Shown here piece by piece: positions 53,157-64,000 of a stretch of 64,000 nt of DNA. Position 1 is the first letter of the stretch; each line of letters starts with the position of its first letter. The notes beneath the pieces were generated by a model. It saw only the letters and a list, made by a program, of their open reading frames with translations, was not told the DNA's origin and searched no databases. The stretch is taken from the NCBI GenBank assembly GCA_027579435.1, contig JANBPK010000770.1, forward strand, positions 1 to 64,000, read 5' to 3'. The translations under genes were made by a program, and so were the position numbers. The stretch is from Candolleomyces eurysporus (Eukaryota; Basidiomycota; Agaricomycetes; Agaricales; Psathyrellaceae).

Positions 53157-56100
53157 CTAGTCGACAGCAACAGTGAAGTCCCGATCAAACCTTGATCTAG
53201 TACCCTGATCAAGCTCCTCGATCCGTTTCAGCTCGTTGCGCAGCTCTTCAGGAAATCTCTGAAACACTTGTGAAGTTGAAAACCAACGGAGTATCAGAAG
53301 ACCATCCAAAGATTTGACTCTGGAAAGCATGACATAAACACCCTGACCTCTGGCGGTGACAAGATCAATGATACAACGATCCAAAGAGCGGCCCTGCGAC
53401 TTGTAGTCGGTGTATGAGTATGCGGGTAAAACAGGGATCTGACGTCGCCTGAATGTCTTTGCTGTAATGGCTGTGGTGTAGGTGGAAAAGCTAAAAGGGA
53501 TGCTACAAGCAACTTGTCCAAGAACAACAACATCAGGATCCAGGCCAGGGATCTGTATGCCGCTCTTGGGCACCTTAACATACACCGCATCAGCATATCG
53601 CCGTCCAGAGTCATCTGTATGGTACTTGATACCCTCTATAGTGCCTTCTGCTCCATTGACAATGCCATCATTGATTGACAAATTCTCAGTTATCATCACC
53701 TTCATGCCAACGAAAAGAGGAAGTTTCCCTAGCATTTCCCCGCACCTGTTTGACGGTAAGGCCCAAAGTACTTGGCGTAGACAAGCAGGAACTGGATGAC
53801 TTAAGATGGCATCTGTTGCATGATACACATGAACAGGTTGCCCCAGCCTCCTGCTGTGATACTGTAGCATTTTCGTGTTCAAGGCGTCCCGTAAGACTTT
53901 GTGTCCAACAATTACCGGTGCTTCGGCAAACAGACTCAGTGCCTCTGGGTCACAATTACTCACATTTGAAATTGTTCGTTGTCGTAAGTAGTCAATATAC
54001 GCCTGATCCGTCCAGGTCAACCCTTGAATTGGTGCCCTCCAGGACTTGAAGCGAATGTTTTTTAAGACATCGGCAAATGTAGGGTCCTGTTTCTGTCGTT
54101 GGTTCTTGATTAAGCATACAACTGTGGAAAATTGTCTCCACAGATATGCCCCAGTCATCGCACTCAAGCTGTTGTTATTCTTGATCTGTTCAAAAGAAGG
54201 TCGCGAGACTAAAGAATCGCAGTATAAGGACAGTTGCTNGGGGGGGTTTTAGTTGGCAGAAATCCCCCAAGCAAATTACATTGACACCTCCAAACGGGCG
54301 GGTGCCGTTCAATGGGTCATCTCCCTTTGCAATACAAATGCGGCTGGATATGAGGGCAAGGAATGCAGCTCCTACCATGGATATTTCGTCAATTATCAAA
54401 TATTTTACACCTCTCCAAAGGTCAAGTAGACGCTCGTCGACTCCAGCCTTCTTGGAAGCATTGGCCATGACCAGCGAATGCAAAGTGGCCCCTTCAATCA
54501 GAACAGCTGCAATGCCTGTGGGAGCCCCAATAAGCAGTTCTCCTCTCCGGTTCAATCTCTGTAACAGTAAGACTACGGCTTGAACCACATACGACTTCCC
54601 GGTGCCCCCCATACCACTGATATGCATGAGGAGTTGATCCCCTCCAAAGACTACGTGTCGAGCAATAAGCAAGAAAGCCCTTAGCTGCTCGGAGTTGGCA
54701 TGCAAACCTTTCTCAATTGCTATCGCAATAGCAAGCATCCAAATTGCTCTGTCCTTGGCCCCACAATCGTCGTTCAGCTCAATACTTACTTTTGGGATCT
54801 CATCGGCATCAGACAGTTCGCGTATTCCAACTGAAGGTGGCAAAGCTTCTGGGGCATTAGATATCTCTGCTCTCTCTAAAGAAGATTCAGGACGCGGAGA
54901 TGACCTCCTTCCCTTTGAGGCCTTCTCAATGTGATCGTACTTCTTGTTCGCTAGGAACTGCAGTTGACGCTCAATAATAGCAGCACCTTCATCGTCTACC
55001 TCCAGAACACCGATACGGCTTGTTGTGGTTCCCACCTGAACAGGCAAGCCGCTCACCCTGTAGCATTTGTCATACTCATCCGCTGTTTGTTCACCTAGGA
55101 GTTGCTGTAACCTTGCTATAGACTCTGGAGAGTAGAGCTCCGAGCTATTTTCTCTGTCCAGGGCGCCATAAATGCAAGTATCAACTTCCATAGAACGAGG
55201 GTCGAGTTCGTCACCGAGATCGCCGTCACCCATCCACCCCGACATCATAGAGATCCCCATCTGTGGTTGTTGCCTAGAGTTGTTCCTCTGTCTACGATGC
55301 TCTGCATGACGATCCCTATCAGCCTTCGAATCGGCTAAGGTCTCGATGTTCTCGATTAAGCGAACCTGTCTTGGTTGGAGAGTGGGAACAAGTTCATTGT
55401 AAGCAAGAACCCAGGTTTCGTTCTGGCGCTTTAAATCTTCTGGTTGACGCCAAGGCTTGAAGAGAGTTACCATACGCATAGCCCAAGGCTCTGAGATTTT
55501 GTTATCAATGTACTTCTTAGGGAAACTAGGACCCAGCAAGACAGGAACAGTAGGTACTGTTCTAAAGGTCATCGCATGTGAAGCCGACTGAGGGTGATCT
55601 AACGAATTGAATAGATACTCATTTGTTGCTCGACCTCGACCGCGTGACGTTCGGGACAGTCTTTTCTTCCTTGTGATGCAGAAGAAGTCATACATACTCA
55701 GTTTGGAAAATTCTTCGTGTTCTGGTCTAAACATATAATCTAGCCTTTGATTGGAAACAGAGATCTCACCTTCCCCCAACGCCAAAGTCACATTCCCTTC
55801 AGCAGCCGCTTCATCCGCCAAGTTTGATTGCTCCCAGTATGACTGTACATAGCGAACAACTTCTCCCCAATTGAACGTATGGAAGGAACTGTGTGTATAG
55901 TGATCCCCGCTGCCGAGTAAATAGCTCATAACCTGTTGATGGGATATCTCTTGGTGTCCAACCATACTATTCACCGCAGCTGTGAACGCACGAATGACCC
56001 CTTCATCCGACTGGATGTCTCCGTTTCCTCCGCCCGAATTGGACTCAATACGCTTGATGGCATAGGAAAGGGCAGCAACACCTACAAGGAGCGTCATTTG

Positions 56101-59100
56101 CGCTTTGGTGATATAGTCGGTCACATAATACATGAAGGCATTTGCGTCAGAACCTGCCCCAACAAACTTGACGTCGGTGTTGCATTTCAAGAGGAAAGTC
56201 AACAGGTCTGTAAAATACGTCATCTTGGGATGAGTTTTTTTTACTGTTATCCTCATTGACTCTGGATCAAATGCTGTTACATCATGTGTTTCCCCTGTGA
56301 TCCCAACCCTACAATTCTGAGGTGTTTTAGGCTGTCCTCGCGCTAGATACTTCCAGCATGTGGACGTATGTTCATGAATATTGTATTCTACTAGAAGTTG
56401 GTTGGTATACCTGCCGAACTCCCGCCAGAAGTCTTCACGGGACATTCCTTGTAACACAGGTCCTAGTATAGACCCTGGGTGTACACTTCCACCTCCAGTG
56501 AGCTCCCTTTCCAAGCGTTTATTCCATGCTTGCTCAGCCGTCCTCTGACCACTTTCCCCTATAAAATCGCCTTGCATTATCGACTCTAGCCAGACAGTCA
56601 TTTTATTTCTGTGTAGAGAAGACTGCTCAAGCAAACAACGGAGCTTACTTGGGGATGGGTGACCGCGCAGCCAGATTAGCATATGACAGTGTAGCGTGCC
56701 CCGTCCTTGTGCCTCAACTGTCCCATAGTAGCCATCACACTTTCCATAGAGACCAACTCCCGTCTCTCCAAAGCGCAGGACATACTTGATGAATGCTTTG
56801 ACGACAGAGTCAAAAAAGCGAGCGCATGCTGCAGGATTTTTTTGCTGCTAGAACCCGCCGCTCCCAGTCACTCAGCGCAACACCCCTCATGATATCGTCC
56901 ATTGCAGAATTTGAATGAGCGTAAATCTGTACCAATGGATTGTCCTTGTCCGAAGGGTTCAAGGTAATGAATAATGCGGGCGAACCCAAGCTAACCATCA
57001 AACCTCGTATCTCGTTTCTCATCCTCAGCTTCTGAGCAGCACCGCCAGGCACATCTCGGGCCATGAGATTGATGGATTTCAACACTTCAAGGATTCGTAG
57101 ATCTGAATCATCAGTGGGTCTGTACAGTGGATTTATGCGTAATTTCTCAGCTAGGCTGACTAGACGGACTTTGTCAATGGCGAGTAAGTCCGATACAACA
57201 CGTCGATACTTGCGCGCGGGGGCAGAGAAGCGAATTCCATGGGAAACACTTTTCTTACGAATGATGTTGTAGAACAGAAAGGCAAATTCACCGTCTTGTT
57301 CGAAGCATTCATCGTCCATACATAGCATATGGCCCAATTGCTCCTCCATGCTAATATACCTCTTTCTCTTCGGATGGTAGAATCCCCCAATCCCCCAGGG
57401 ATCGAGATGCGGCAGTACCCAGGACAAGAGGTAGGGGTTGTTAAAGTCAGGAATAAGACTATCTCCCTTTTGTATCCGAAGAAACGGCTTCCCGGCTAGG
57501 CATCGCTGCACCGCGTTCATCTTCATATCCCGGTATGCCAACGGTGTTTGGTCGCTCATAGTGTAGCCCACATTCTCCATCAACAGGTCGTCTCGCGGAT
57601 CTGCTTGTCCGCTTGGCACGACTGGCCTCGGCTCAGGCACATAAGAGGAGACTACTCCTTCGACAGCATCGTCTTCTGACACCCAAGCGAGATCAACAGC
57701 AGAAGGCACACCACTATCACTCGATCCTTGAAACAACCCGTTGAGATAGGCCTCATTGAATCCACGGAAGCCTTCTACTTGCTTGTAATGGGGATTGTGT
57801 CTCAAGAGAAACTCAATCAACAGTTTAACGCGGCTTTTACGGACCAGTACAGGATGGAACTTCTCTATGTTTGCCTTTGTCGGTCGCCCTCCTTTTCCGA
57901 CAAAAAGAACACACAGCGTATCTCGAATGATATCGACAGATGGTGGTAGATATTCATTGAGTCGCATCACATCTAAAGGCGCGACAATAACGTTTCCTTT
58001 CATACCCCTCTTTGTATTGACAAACGCACTGCTGCGATTCCCTTCATCGCCAAACACAGACTGGGAACTGGGATTACTGAAGCGACAGCAAATGGTATTA
58101 GTTCTAGCGCGTGCAATCATGGCCTTCTCAAACACGGATATTTCACGGAAAGCCTCCTTCACAGGCAAAGGAAGAGATTCTCTCCCGTAATAGAGCCAGT
58201 TCGCTAAAGCCAGTCTTGGCATCAAACCTTCCTTCAGCTCTTCGAGGCACAGCTTACAGACCCACATCTTTGCTTGGCGATCTCTATCGGTCAGCCCGCG
58301 AGAATGGAGGATTGCTCTTGAATACGCCTCAAAGTTGTAGGTTACCGGACGGGCTTCCAAAGGTAAATCATCATTTCTGAGGAGACGCAAGTCGAGTTCA
58401 ATGGGGTCCGTGAGACGCAGCTCGCCCCGTCCTACTCTAACCGCACACACACTGCACGTTCCCGTGACCAGCTTTTCAGTCGAAAAGTGATCCTGCCAGT
58501 CTCGAATTATTCCCTCTTTCAAATCAATCGATGCCGGCTCCAGATGCGAATGAACGGATTCGGGAGGGTCAACTTCAGGGGTCAATGACGGTACATTAGG
58601 CAGGGATGTAGCTCTTAGACCTGGCACTGACAGAGGAACAGACTCGACTACAAACTTATCTTCCACCATTCTGCGGGGCACTGTAGATAGAGTAAAAACA
58701 AAGATAGTCGTGCGAGGGCAACCAGGAGTGCAAACATGCGATGACAAGGCTGCCTTCAAAGCAGCGACAGTCATGTTGTAGACGCGTAAATTATGGAGTA
58801 GCGCAATACGCTTCAGAAACTTCCCCAAAAAAAAAGCGGTAGAAATGTAGTATATCAATAAGAGGCATCGTCAGAACACAATAATTCACGTCAGAAAGTT
58901 TCATCAAGATATTATCCACGTTATTTGTGACCGCCTGCAATCGATAGTACTCGTTGAAGCGCCTAACGCTAACATGTTCGCGACACAAAGTCCCGTTCAC
59001 GAGCAGTCGATCGTAAACAATATCTGGAGCGGAGAGGCGTGAACAGAGACATATCACGTGGCGAGGGAAGGTTCGGTCAGTCTTGAATTCACCAGTACTA

Positions 59101-59138
59101 ACTGACGGCTTACCTCGTTCAAGCAGTTGAGGATCCAT
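53157..59138 (-). CDS. Helitron Rep/helicase protein, interrupted at homopolymers
   Basis: ATG at 59138, a first exon ending GAACGAG, and an intron (about 59022-59114). The next part (58858-56810) includes LPLEARPVTYNFEAYSRAIL, CKLCLEELKEGLMPRLALAN and LANWLYYGRESLPLPVKEAF (a domain known from fungal Helitrons, DUF6570-type) and the Helitron-like N-terminal domain (LPHLDPWGIGGFYHPKRKR, FITLNPSDKDNPL). The HUH Rep motif is GRGTLHCHMLIWL (about 56665-56705), followed downstream by the tyrosine motif YVTDYITKAQ. The PIF1-type helicase has Walker A GMGGTGKS (about 54600), Walker B LIIDEIS, GDFCQLKPP, and C-terminal motifs DYKSQGRSLD and VYVMLSRVKSLDGL to the stop at 53157. The frame breaks at an A9 run near 58825, a seven-T run at 56837-56843 (plus strand) and an N beside a G run at 54239. 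All three are homopolymers, so the true gene may be intact. Confidence 0.8.
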
Positions 59139-59204
59139 TGATATTGAGTAGTATTACTAGCGAAAACTTGGAGACGGGGAGACAGGGAGACGATAAGTTG
59201 GGAT

Positions 59205-59522
59205 ACAGCGGGCAGGCGGAGCACTTGAATAAGTACTCCCTAATTGGCACATACCCTCTCAGTTCATTCCCTCTCACTCAAGACTCAGCGAGGGGAAGAT
59301 CAAAGATCAAACTCCGACGAGACGTTACATCGCTCAGACAACTGTGTGACAATCCGTTTTGATGGCGCGGGCAGACGGATAACAAGTACTTCTTAATTGG
59401 CGCAGCTCATTCCCTCTCACTCAAGACTCAGCCAGGAGAAGATCAAACTCAGATGAGACGTTACATCGCTCGCTCCGACAACCGTGTGACAATTCCGTTT
59501 TGATGGCGGTCGCGACCCGTAC
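59205..59522. repeat. Tandem duplication of about 153 bp upstream of the Helitron gene
   Basis: Unit 1 starts at AAGTACTCCCTAATTGG (59231) and unit 2 at AAGTACTTCTTAATTGG (59384). Both contain CATTCCCTCTCACTCAAGAC, GAGACGTTACATCGCTC and CCGTTTTGATGGCG. The similarity also reaches a little to the left (GGGCAGGCGGA / GGGCAGACGGA). Probably part of the Helitron 5' region or its promoter. Confidence 0.7.
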
Positions 59523-59665
59523 TCACCAATAAAAGCAAATAAAAGCACCACAAGAAATAATACGACACAAGCGGTACAAACAATCAATACAAACAAGACG
59601 TGGGAGGGTCATTTCCAAATCGCGGCTGTGGGGAATGAAGTAAACCTAGACACTAAAGTGTCCAG

Positions 59666-62080
59666 GAAAAGTTTCGACAGTGGATGGTGGTCCAAGTTCA
59701 AGTTGCGGTGAGAGAGCGCGAGGCATTCCTGATGCTGATCATCGATGAGCATCCCGTGACTCTGCGGGTGAGCGTCTAACTCTGTGAGGTACATAGTTTC
59801 GGCCGATGCTTCGCGAACCCAGAACCGATATGCTCTCAAAGTAATCTCATTGGCCGACGGTTCGCGGAGTCGAAAGATCCGGCAAGCTATCGCCAAACTC
59901 GTGCTTGATAATCGTCAACCCTCAAAACAACGAGAACTCTGTAAATAGTAGATAAAGCATATGGCCATACGGGCCGAATCTCCAGACAGCAAACGAAAAT
60001 TGAGACTGAATCCACCACCCGAAGTGCAAAGCTCAAGATACCGAACCCGAGGCGCCTCATCCGAGGAAGTCAAACGCGACCGTCGAAACCAAACTCCTCT
60101 TCGCCAACCCGTACTGCGCAGCATTACGAAGCGTCGCAGTAGCTGTGCCAGGAGGGCGAGAGATGGACGGAATTAGTTTTCCGAATTGTTGCTACGCAAT
60201 TCCAGTGTCAGTAAATTGGTCTTCCTCATGAAACAAATCGGCAAGCCTTACCCCGACACATTGATTTGAATGCTCGCTGGCAGTGCAGGAGAGCATCTAC
60301 CGGCTGGTCGACTCTGGCGAATTATTCTTTTCATAGTTGGAAAATCTAATCAACAGCTTTCCATTGATCAGTCCGACGGTGGGATTGTGAGGCCTTCAAG
60401 ATTGAAGCAAGTGAGATTGAACACGTTGTCTGTGAGAAAACAGGATGTTTCAGTTCACCTACAATAATTGCAATTACAGATAAACTCACCATNGTCTTCG
60501 ACGTCAGAATAATTCGATTTATCAGATCCGCTGAACGAGTGCACTGGGAAGACCGATCGTACACCGTCACACTCGTTGAAGTAAGCCAACGAAGCAAGGC
60601 CTAGGTGCGCAGGATGGTCCGCCAAAGGAGTCTGATCAAGAGCCTCGAATTAGCAAAAAAGACGCGACTTGAGGAACAACGTAGGGGCACCTTGACAAGC
60701 TTACGGAAGGTCAAATCAAGAACAAACTACCACAGTTCGCCCCAACCGAGCACACATCTCCGCAATCCCAAGGTGCGTCGTCTGCCTGCAGCACGCGGAG
60801 GGCACGATCATCAGAATTGAGCTACTCGATGAGATGATAGTTGAGACTCACCCTTTACACGGCCGAATCAAAAGCACCACCGCGAGTAAAGTTTTGTGAG
60901 GGCTTCGGGTGGTGAATATGCGTGGGGTGCGCACAATAAACCGCGGTTGTGATGATATTTTCCATGTATTGTTCCCCGGACGGGCGCTGGCAACGAACCT
61001 AACTGGTAAAGCCGGCCGTACGTGATTTCGCCGTGTTTCGCGACCCAGGCCGCTGGAACGGTGAGCCAGGTGGCTGCCGTGTCTAGGAGACTAAGAATCA
61101 TTGGAATCAGTACGCGCGATGCAAGCCGAGGTACTTACTGAGAGCAGCGACAGTCCAATGTCCCCTCGTGATCTGATCCTTGGTGTACTCCCAGAGACAG
61201 GTGAGGAAGCCGATGGGTCTCTTGCCAGGCTGTAGGCGGCCAAAGATGAGTCGGTAAACATGAGTATTCATGTGGGAGAAGACGTGGACGGATTTTCCTA
61301 TTGGAATATGGAACAACCGAGGCCCATCCACAGCGGGCTCAAGGTGCCATATCCATGAGGGTTGCGTTCTTCGCCTCAAGCACATATAACAAGCGTGCTG
61401 TGATCTGGAAAGCGGACGCTCTCTTGAGAAAAGGTGTTTAGAAGGAGTCCGATTTCGCATAAGGCCAGGTGGGGGTCTGCTGCACTGTCCAACCTAGTGA
61501 GCAGCCGGGCGCGGTACCTAGCCGTTGCAGCCCGCATCAGCAAAAAAACACCCAACCAAAACGCTTATTTCGCTCACGAAAGTCGATCGACCCTAACATC
61601 CTCTCTTTTTCCGTATCCTGCTAAGCGAGCTCGGAGGAAACGTCGGTAAAGACGGAGGCGGTGGACTCGTCGATCGCGTTGAATGCGGACGGCTGTCGTT
61701 GATGTTACAGTTATGAACGAAAGAAGCGGGGGCGAGTGCGATGAACTGAGACTGCATAGCGGACGCTGGCGACGGAGTTTGCTGAGCTTGCTGTCCCTAC
61801 GTCGTTGCTGCTTGAACCTGGGCTGGGATCCGGGTCATTCAACCAAGTACTCCGAAATCCAAGCTACGAGACGTGTGGAGAACGGGACGATTAATTGACA
61901 AGAGCTTCAAATGAAGTGNAAATGTCCCGCACCTTGACGCAAGATTCAAGATATCGACGCAGAGTAGAAAAGGCAAGGAGGCCGTGGGTTAGGCGAGCGG
62001 ATCTGCCAGGCTCCAGCCAAGCAAACACAAAGTCCGTACATTTCTGATTCCGTGCCTCTTCACACCTAAGTAGGCGTTTT
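59666..62080. repeat. Duplicated unit D2, left flank
   Basis: Collinear with 20146-23215 (see there), except that the piece corresponding to 20536-21299 is absent. Homology ends near 62070 within CCGTGCCTCTTC. The shared minus-strand frame (61460-60868: FLTCLWEYTKDQI, GHWTVAAL, then after an intron LLDTAATWLTVPAAWVAK) may be a decayed gene. Ns occur at 60493 and 61919. Confidence 0.75.
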
Positions 62081-62323
62081 CTGGCGAGTGTGCCGGTACG
62101 GGCGCTGAGCGCTGAGCGTACACTGACAAATGAGAAGGGTATCTTTGTCAGATTGGCGCGAGATTTGCGGGAACGTCTTCCAATCAATTCGCAATGGCAC
62201 CAGAATTTCCAGAACGAAAGGATGCCGATGTTAGACATGTACGACCTTCTGGAAGTTATAGTCGGCAGGCGTACTTTTTGCAACAACCGAGAAGCGTGGT
62301 GTTCTGGGCACGGTTTCGAGGGA

Positions 62324-62330
62324 GTATAAA
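62324..62330 (+). promoter_or_regulatory. TATA box of the SDR gene
   Basis: GTATAAA lies 84 bp upstream of the ATG at 62414, in the part of unit D2 that has no counterpart in D1, so the promoter came with the cargo gene. Confidence 0.6.
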
Positions 62331-62413
62331 GGCCACTTGAGGTGAGCAGTTCTCCCCAGTTCAGTTCTCTCAACCCCACTCGACACGTTGACTTCGATAA
62401 ACCTCTTAAAGCG

Positions 62414-63729
62414 ATGTCTTCTCCCCAACAACAATTCTTCTTCCTCGGCGCTACCGGATATATTGGGTCCCAGTTCCTCGAGTCAGCCAAGCGCGACGCT
62501 GCCCTCTACGCTAAACTCACGGAGTTTACTCTCGTAGCTTTGGTTCGCGATCCCGAGAGTGCCAAGGCCAAGCAGCTCCAGGAAGTGTGGCCTGGCGTCG
62601 TATTGGTCAAAGGTACTTTGGATGATCTGAGCATCATCGAAGAGCAGACTCGGAATTCCGCCCTCACCTTCAACGCTGCCAGCTCTGATCACGAGCCGAG
62701 TGTCAAAGGTGGAGTTTCTGGTGCATCCTTCCAGTCAGGTCGATCTTCTGAACTATGTCCCGATATATTTCTTCAGCTATCGTCGCAGGTTTGCAGAAAC
62801 GATCTGCAGACCATCCCAACGGACCCAAGCCGCTCTATATCCATGCCTCTGGTTTGGCCATCCTGAGCGATAACAGCCGTGGCGAGAAGGTTCCCGCCGA
62901 GCGTATTGTCCAGCACTCCGATAGCACATTCAGCCCAGAGAACTTCCCACCTACCAATCCTCATCAAGGTCCAGATAGGATTATCCACGCTGCCGGGGCT
63001 CAGACGGAAAATCCTATCAGGGTCATTTCTGTGTACCCTGGTTCTGTTTATGGCTTGGGAGACGGTAAGAAGTTTTAACCGCTTATCGAGAGGGCTTTCC
63101 ATTGAATACATGAAAATGCTACTAGGTATTTCGCCTGATGCCACGCTCTTCAGGGTCTTTGGCTCTCTCTACATCCAAACCGGAGTGGCAGGTACTTGGG
63201 GACCGGGCTATAACGCGCTTTCGGTCATCCATATCAAGGATGTTGGTGTTGCTTTCGTCAAAATCTTCAAGCTCGCGCTTGAGGGTAAAGCGAAGGACGA
63301 TTGTGAGTGCACCTACTCTGATTCTACGGTTATCTTTCTGACCTAAGAATTGATGCTAGATTTCATCGCGGATGACAAGGCTGAGCCTCTCGTCATGAAA
63401 CGGTTCACGGAAGTAACGGCAAAGGTACGTTTCTGTTTACCGTCCACCAGTCGAAACGGTACTCAGAGCCATAACAAAAAATTTAACAGATACTCCACGC
63501 CCACGACCTGCTTAAAGACCCAGAGGTCAAGCCTTTCCTCGAGGCTGTGACAAACAACTTTGGCGACTTTGGGTGGGGCGTATTTGGAGGCAACTGGCAG
63601 GCTGTTCCTGACCGCCTGAAGGCCGAAGGCTGGGAACCAAAGGAGACAGCCAAACTCCCGTTCTGGGACTCCCTGCCTTCAGAAGCTGAGAAATTCGCCG
63701 CGACGTACAAGGCATCGAGGACGGAGTAG
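62414..63729 (+). CDS. NAD(P)-binding Rossmann-fold protein (extended/atypical SDR, epimerase-like)
   Basis: Five exons in phase: 62414-62708, 62777-63064, 63126-63302, 63360-63424 and 63490-63729; 1065 nt, 354 residues. I use the ATG at 62414 because the longer frame to 62342 begins with GTG. Residues 8-19 (FFFLGATGYIGS) are the glycine-rich NAD(P)-binding motif. Then TLVALVRDPESAKAKQLQ and VVLVKGTLDD, IVAGLQKRSADHPNG, LYIHASGLAILSDNSRG and IRVISVYPGSVYGLGD follow, the order seen in fungal epimerase/NmrA-like SDR proteins. An active-site YxxxK is not evident, as in the atypical branch. The C-terminus contains FGDFGWGVFGGNWQAVPDRL. All splice sites and frames are intact. It probably is a soluble oxidoreductase of unknown substrate. 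Its surroundings on both sides match unit D1, where a Sec63 relic occupies this place. Confidence 0.8.
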
Positions 63730-63834
63730 GCTCGAACTCGTCGCATGGACTGCTTGGTAGTGACTGTATATATCATTCTTAGCTTTCTGCTATATCGTCT
63801 CGACTTGCCGCCACGCCATGTTGTCATCAATTAA

Positions 63835-63960
63835 TCGTTTTACTTGTCATTTTATTCTACACTTATATATCTTATCCTCGGAATGTGATGTTATTCATAC
63901 TCGGGGCAATTTTGCTGGATTGCTGGATTGAGGTTGAAGTAGTACTTTGGGCGGGAGCAT
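63835..63960. repeat. Duplicated unit D2, right flank
   Basis: Matches 25425-25560 downstream of the Sec63 pseudogene (TTATCCTCGG, ATACTCGGGGC and further bases). The window ends 40 bp later, so the outer boundary of the unit cannot be seen. Confidence 0.6.
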
Positions 63961-64000
63961 GGAGATCGGCGGGGTATCCAAGGAGCGCGGTCAATGCCGT

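Larger units (their letters stand above)
52931..59522 (-). mobile_element. Helitron (autonomous type), minus strand
   Basis: The extent is inferred from the Rep-helicase gene plus its flanks. On the minus strand a CTAG followed by T (52934-52931) is a possible 3' terminus (Helitrons end CTRR before a T) with a small GGAGCCTCC stem upstream; this is weak evidence. The 5' part probably includes the tandem repeat at 59205-59522; the exact TC start is not identified. The proposed 3' end is only 16 bp past the stop codon of the pseudokinase gene. Confidence 0.55.

Noticed and set aside
59609..60124. Minus-strand frames in the D2 left flank as genes
   Set aside because: Frames are not conserved with the matching part of D1; stops and indels differ, so they are not supported as coding today.
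62342..62413. 24-codon upstream extension of the SDR protein
   Set aside because: It starts with GTG; the in-frame ATG at 62414 directly precedes the Rossmann motif and fits the TATA box distance.
1..64000. tRNA, rRNA or CRISPR array
   Set aside because: No tRNA A/B-box combination, no rRNA sequence and no regularly spaced short repeats with unique spacers were seen. The 126-bp and 153-bp repeats are coding WD40 units and a tandem duplication.

Overview
The window reads as nuclear DNA of a filamentous basidiomycete, most likely an Agaricomycete. Genes are broken by many short GT-AG introns (about 48-70 bp). The protein content is fungal: NACHT-WD40 NLR genes with an MLKL/HeLo-like N-terminus, a TEA/ATTS regulator, F-box proteins, a Sec63 relic, a Rep-helicase Helitron, a hAT transposase and a DIRS-like retroelement. 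About 20 single N bases, many beside homopolymers or inside repeats, show a draft assembly, so single-base frame breaks must be read with care.

Layout. 1-16.5 kb is a nested transposon and repeat island: MITE ends, a broken DIRS-like element, a CHAT-domain fragment, two dispersed repeat families, a truncated hAT transposase gene, two orphan multi-exon genes and a 378-bp palindromic MITE. 16.5-29.3 kb holds two near-identical NLR genes in the same orientation, with a duplicated unit carrying a Sec63 pseudogene between them. 29.3-52.9 kb is a dense accessory gene region: a probable zinc-cluster factor, a CMGC-type kinase, three paralogous F-box/nucleotidyltransferase-fold genes, an F-box protein, a TEA-domain factor, a Ras-like GTPase, several orphans and a pseudokinase. 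52.9-59.5 kb is a Helitron on the minus strand. 59.7-64.0 kb is a second copy of the duplicated unit, whose cargo is an apparently intact NAD(P)-binding (extended SDR) gene instead of Sec63.

Most notable: (1) the two duplicated units share left and right flanks but carry different host genes, which looks like cargo exchange or gene capture; (2) the two NLRs have near-identical 126-bp WD40 repeats, differ in repeat number (3 versus 2), and have ambiguous bases concentrated at the variable codons, the pattern of allorecognition or immune receptors; (3) three F-box/NTase-like paralogues with conserved intron phases lie among signalling and regulatory genes, including a kinase-fold protein whose catalytic Asp is replaced. 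No rRNA, tRNA or CRISPR was seen. Exon models were built by eye from splice signals and frame continuity.
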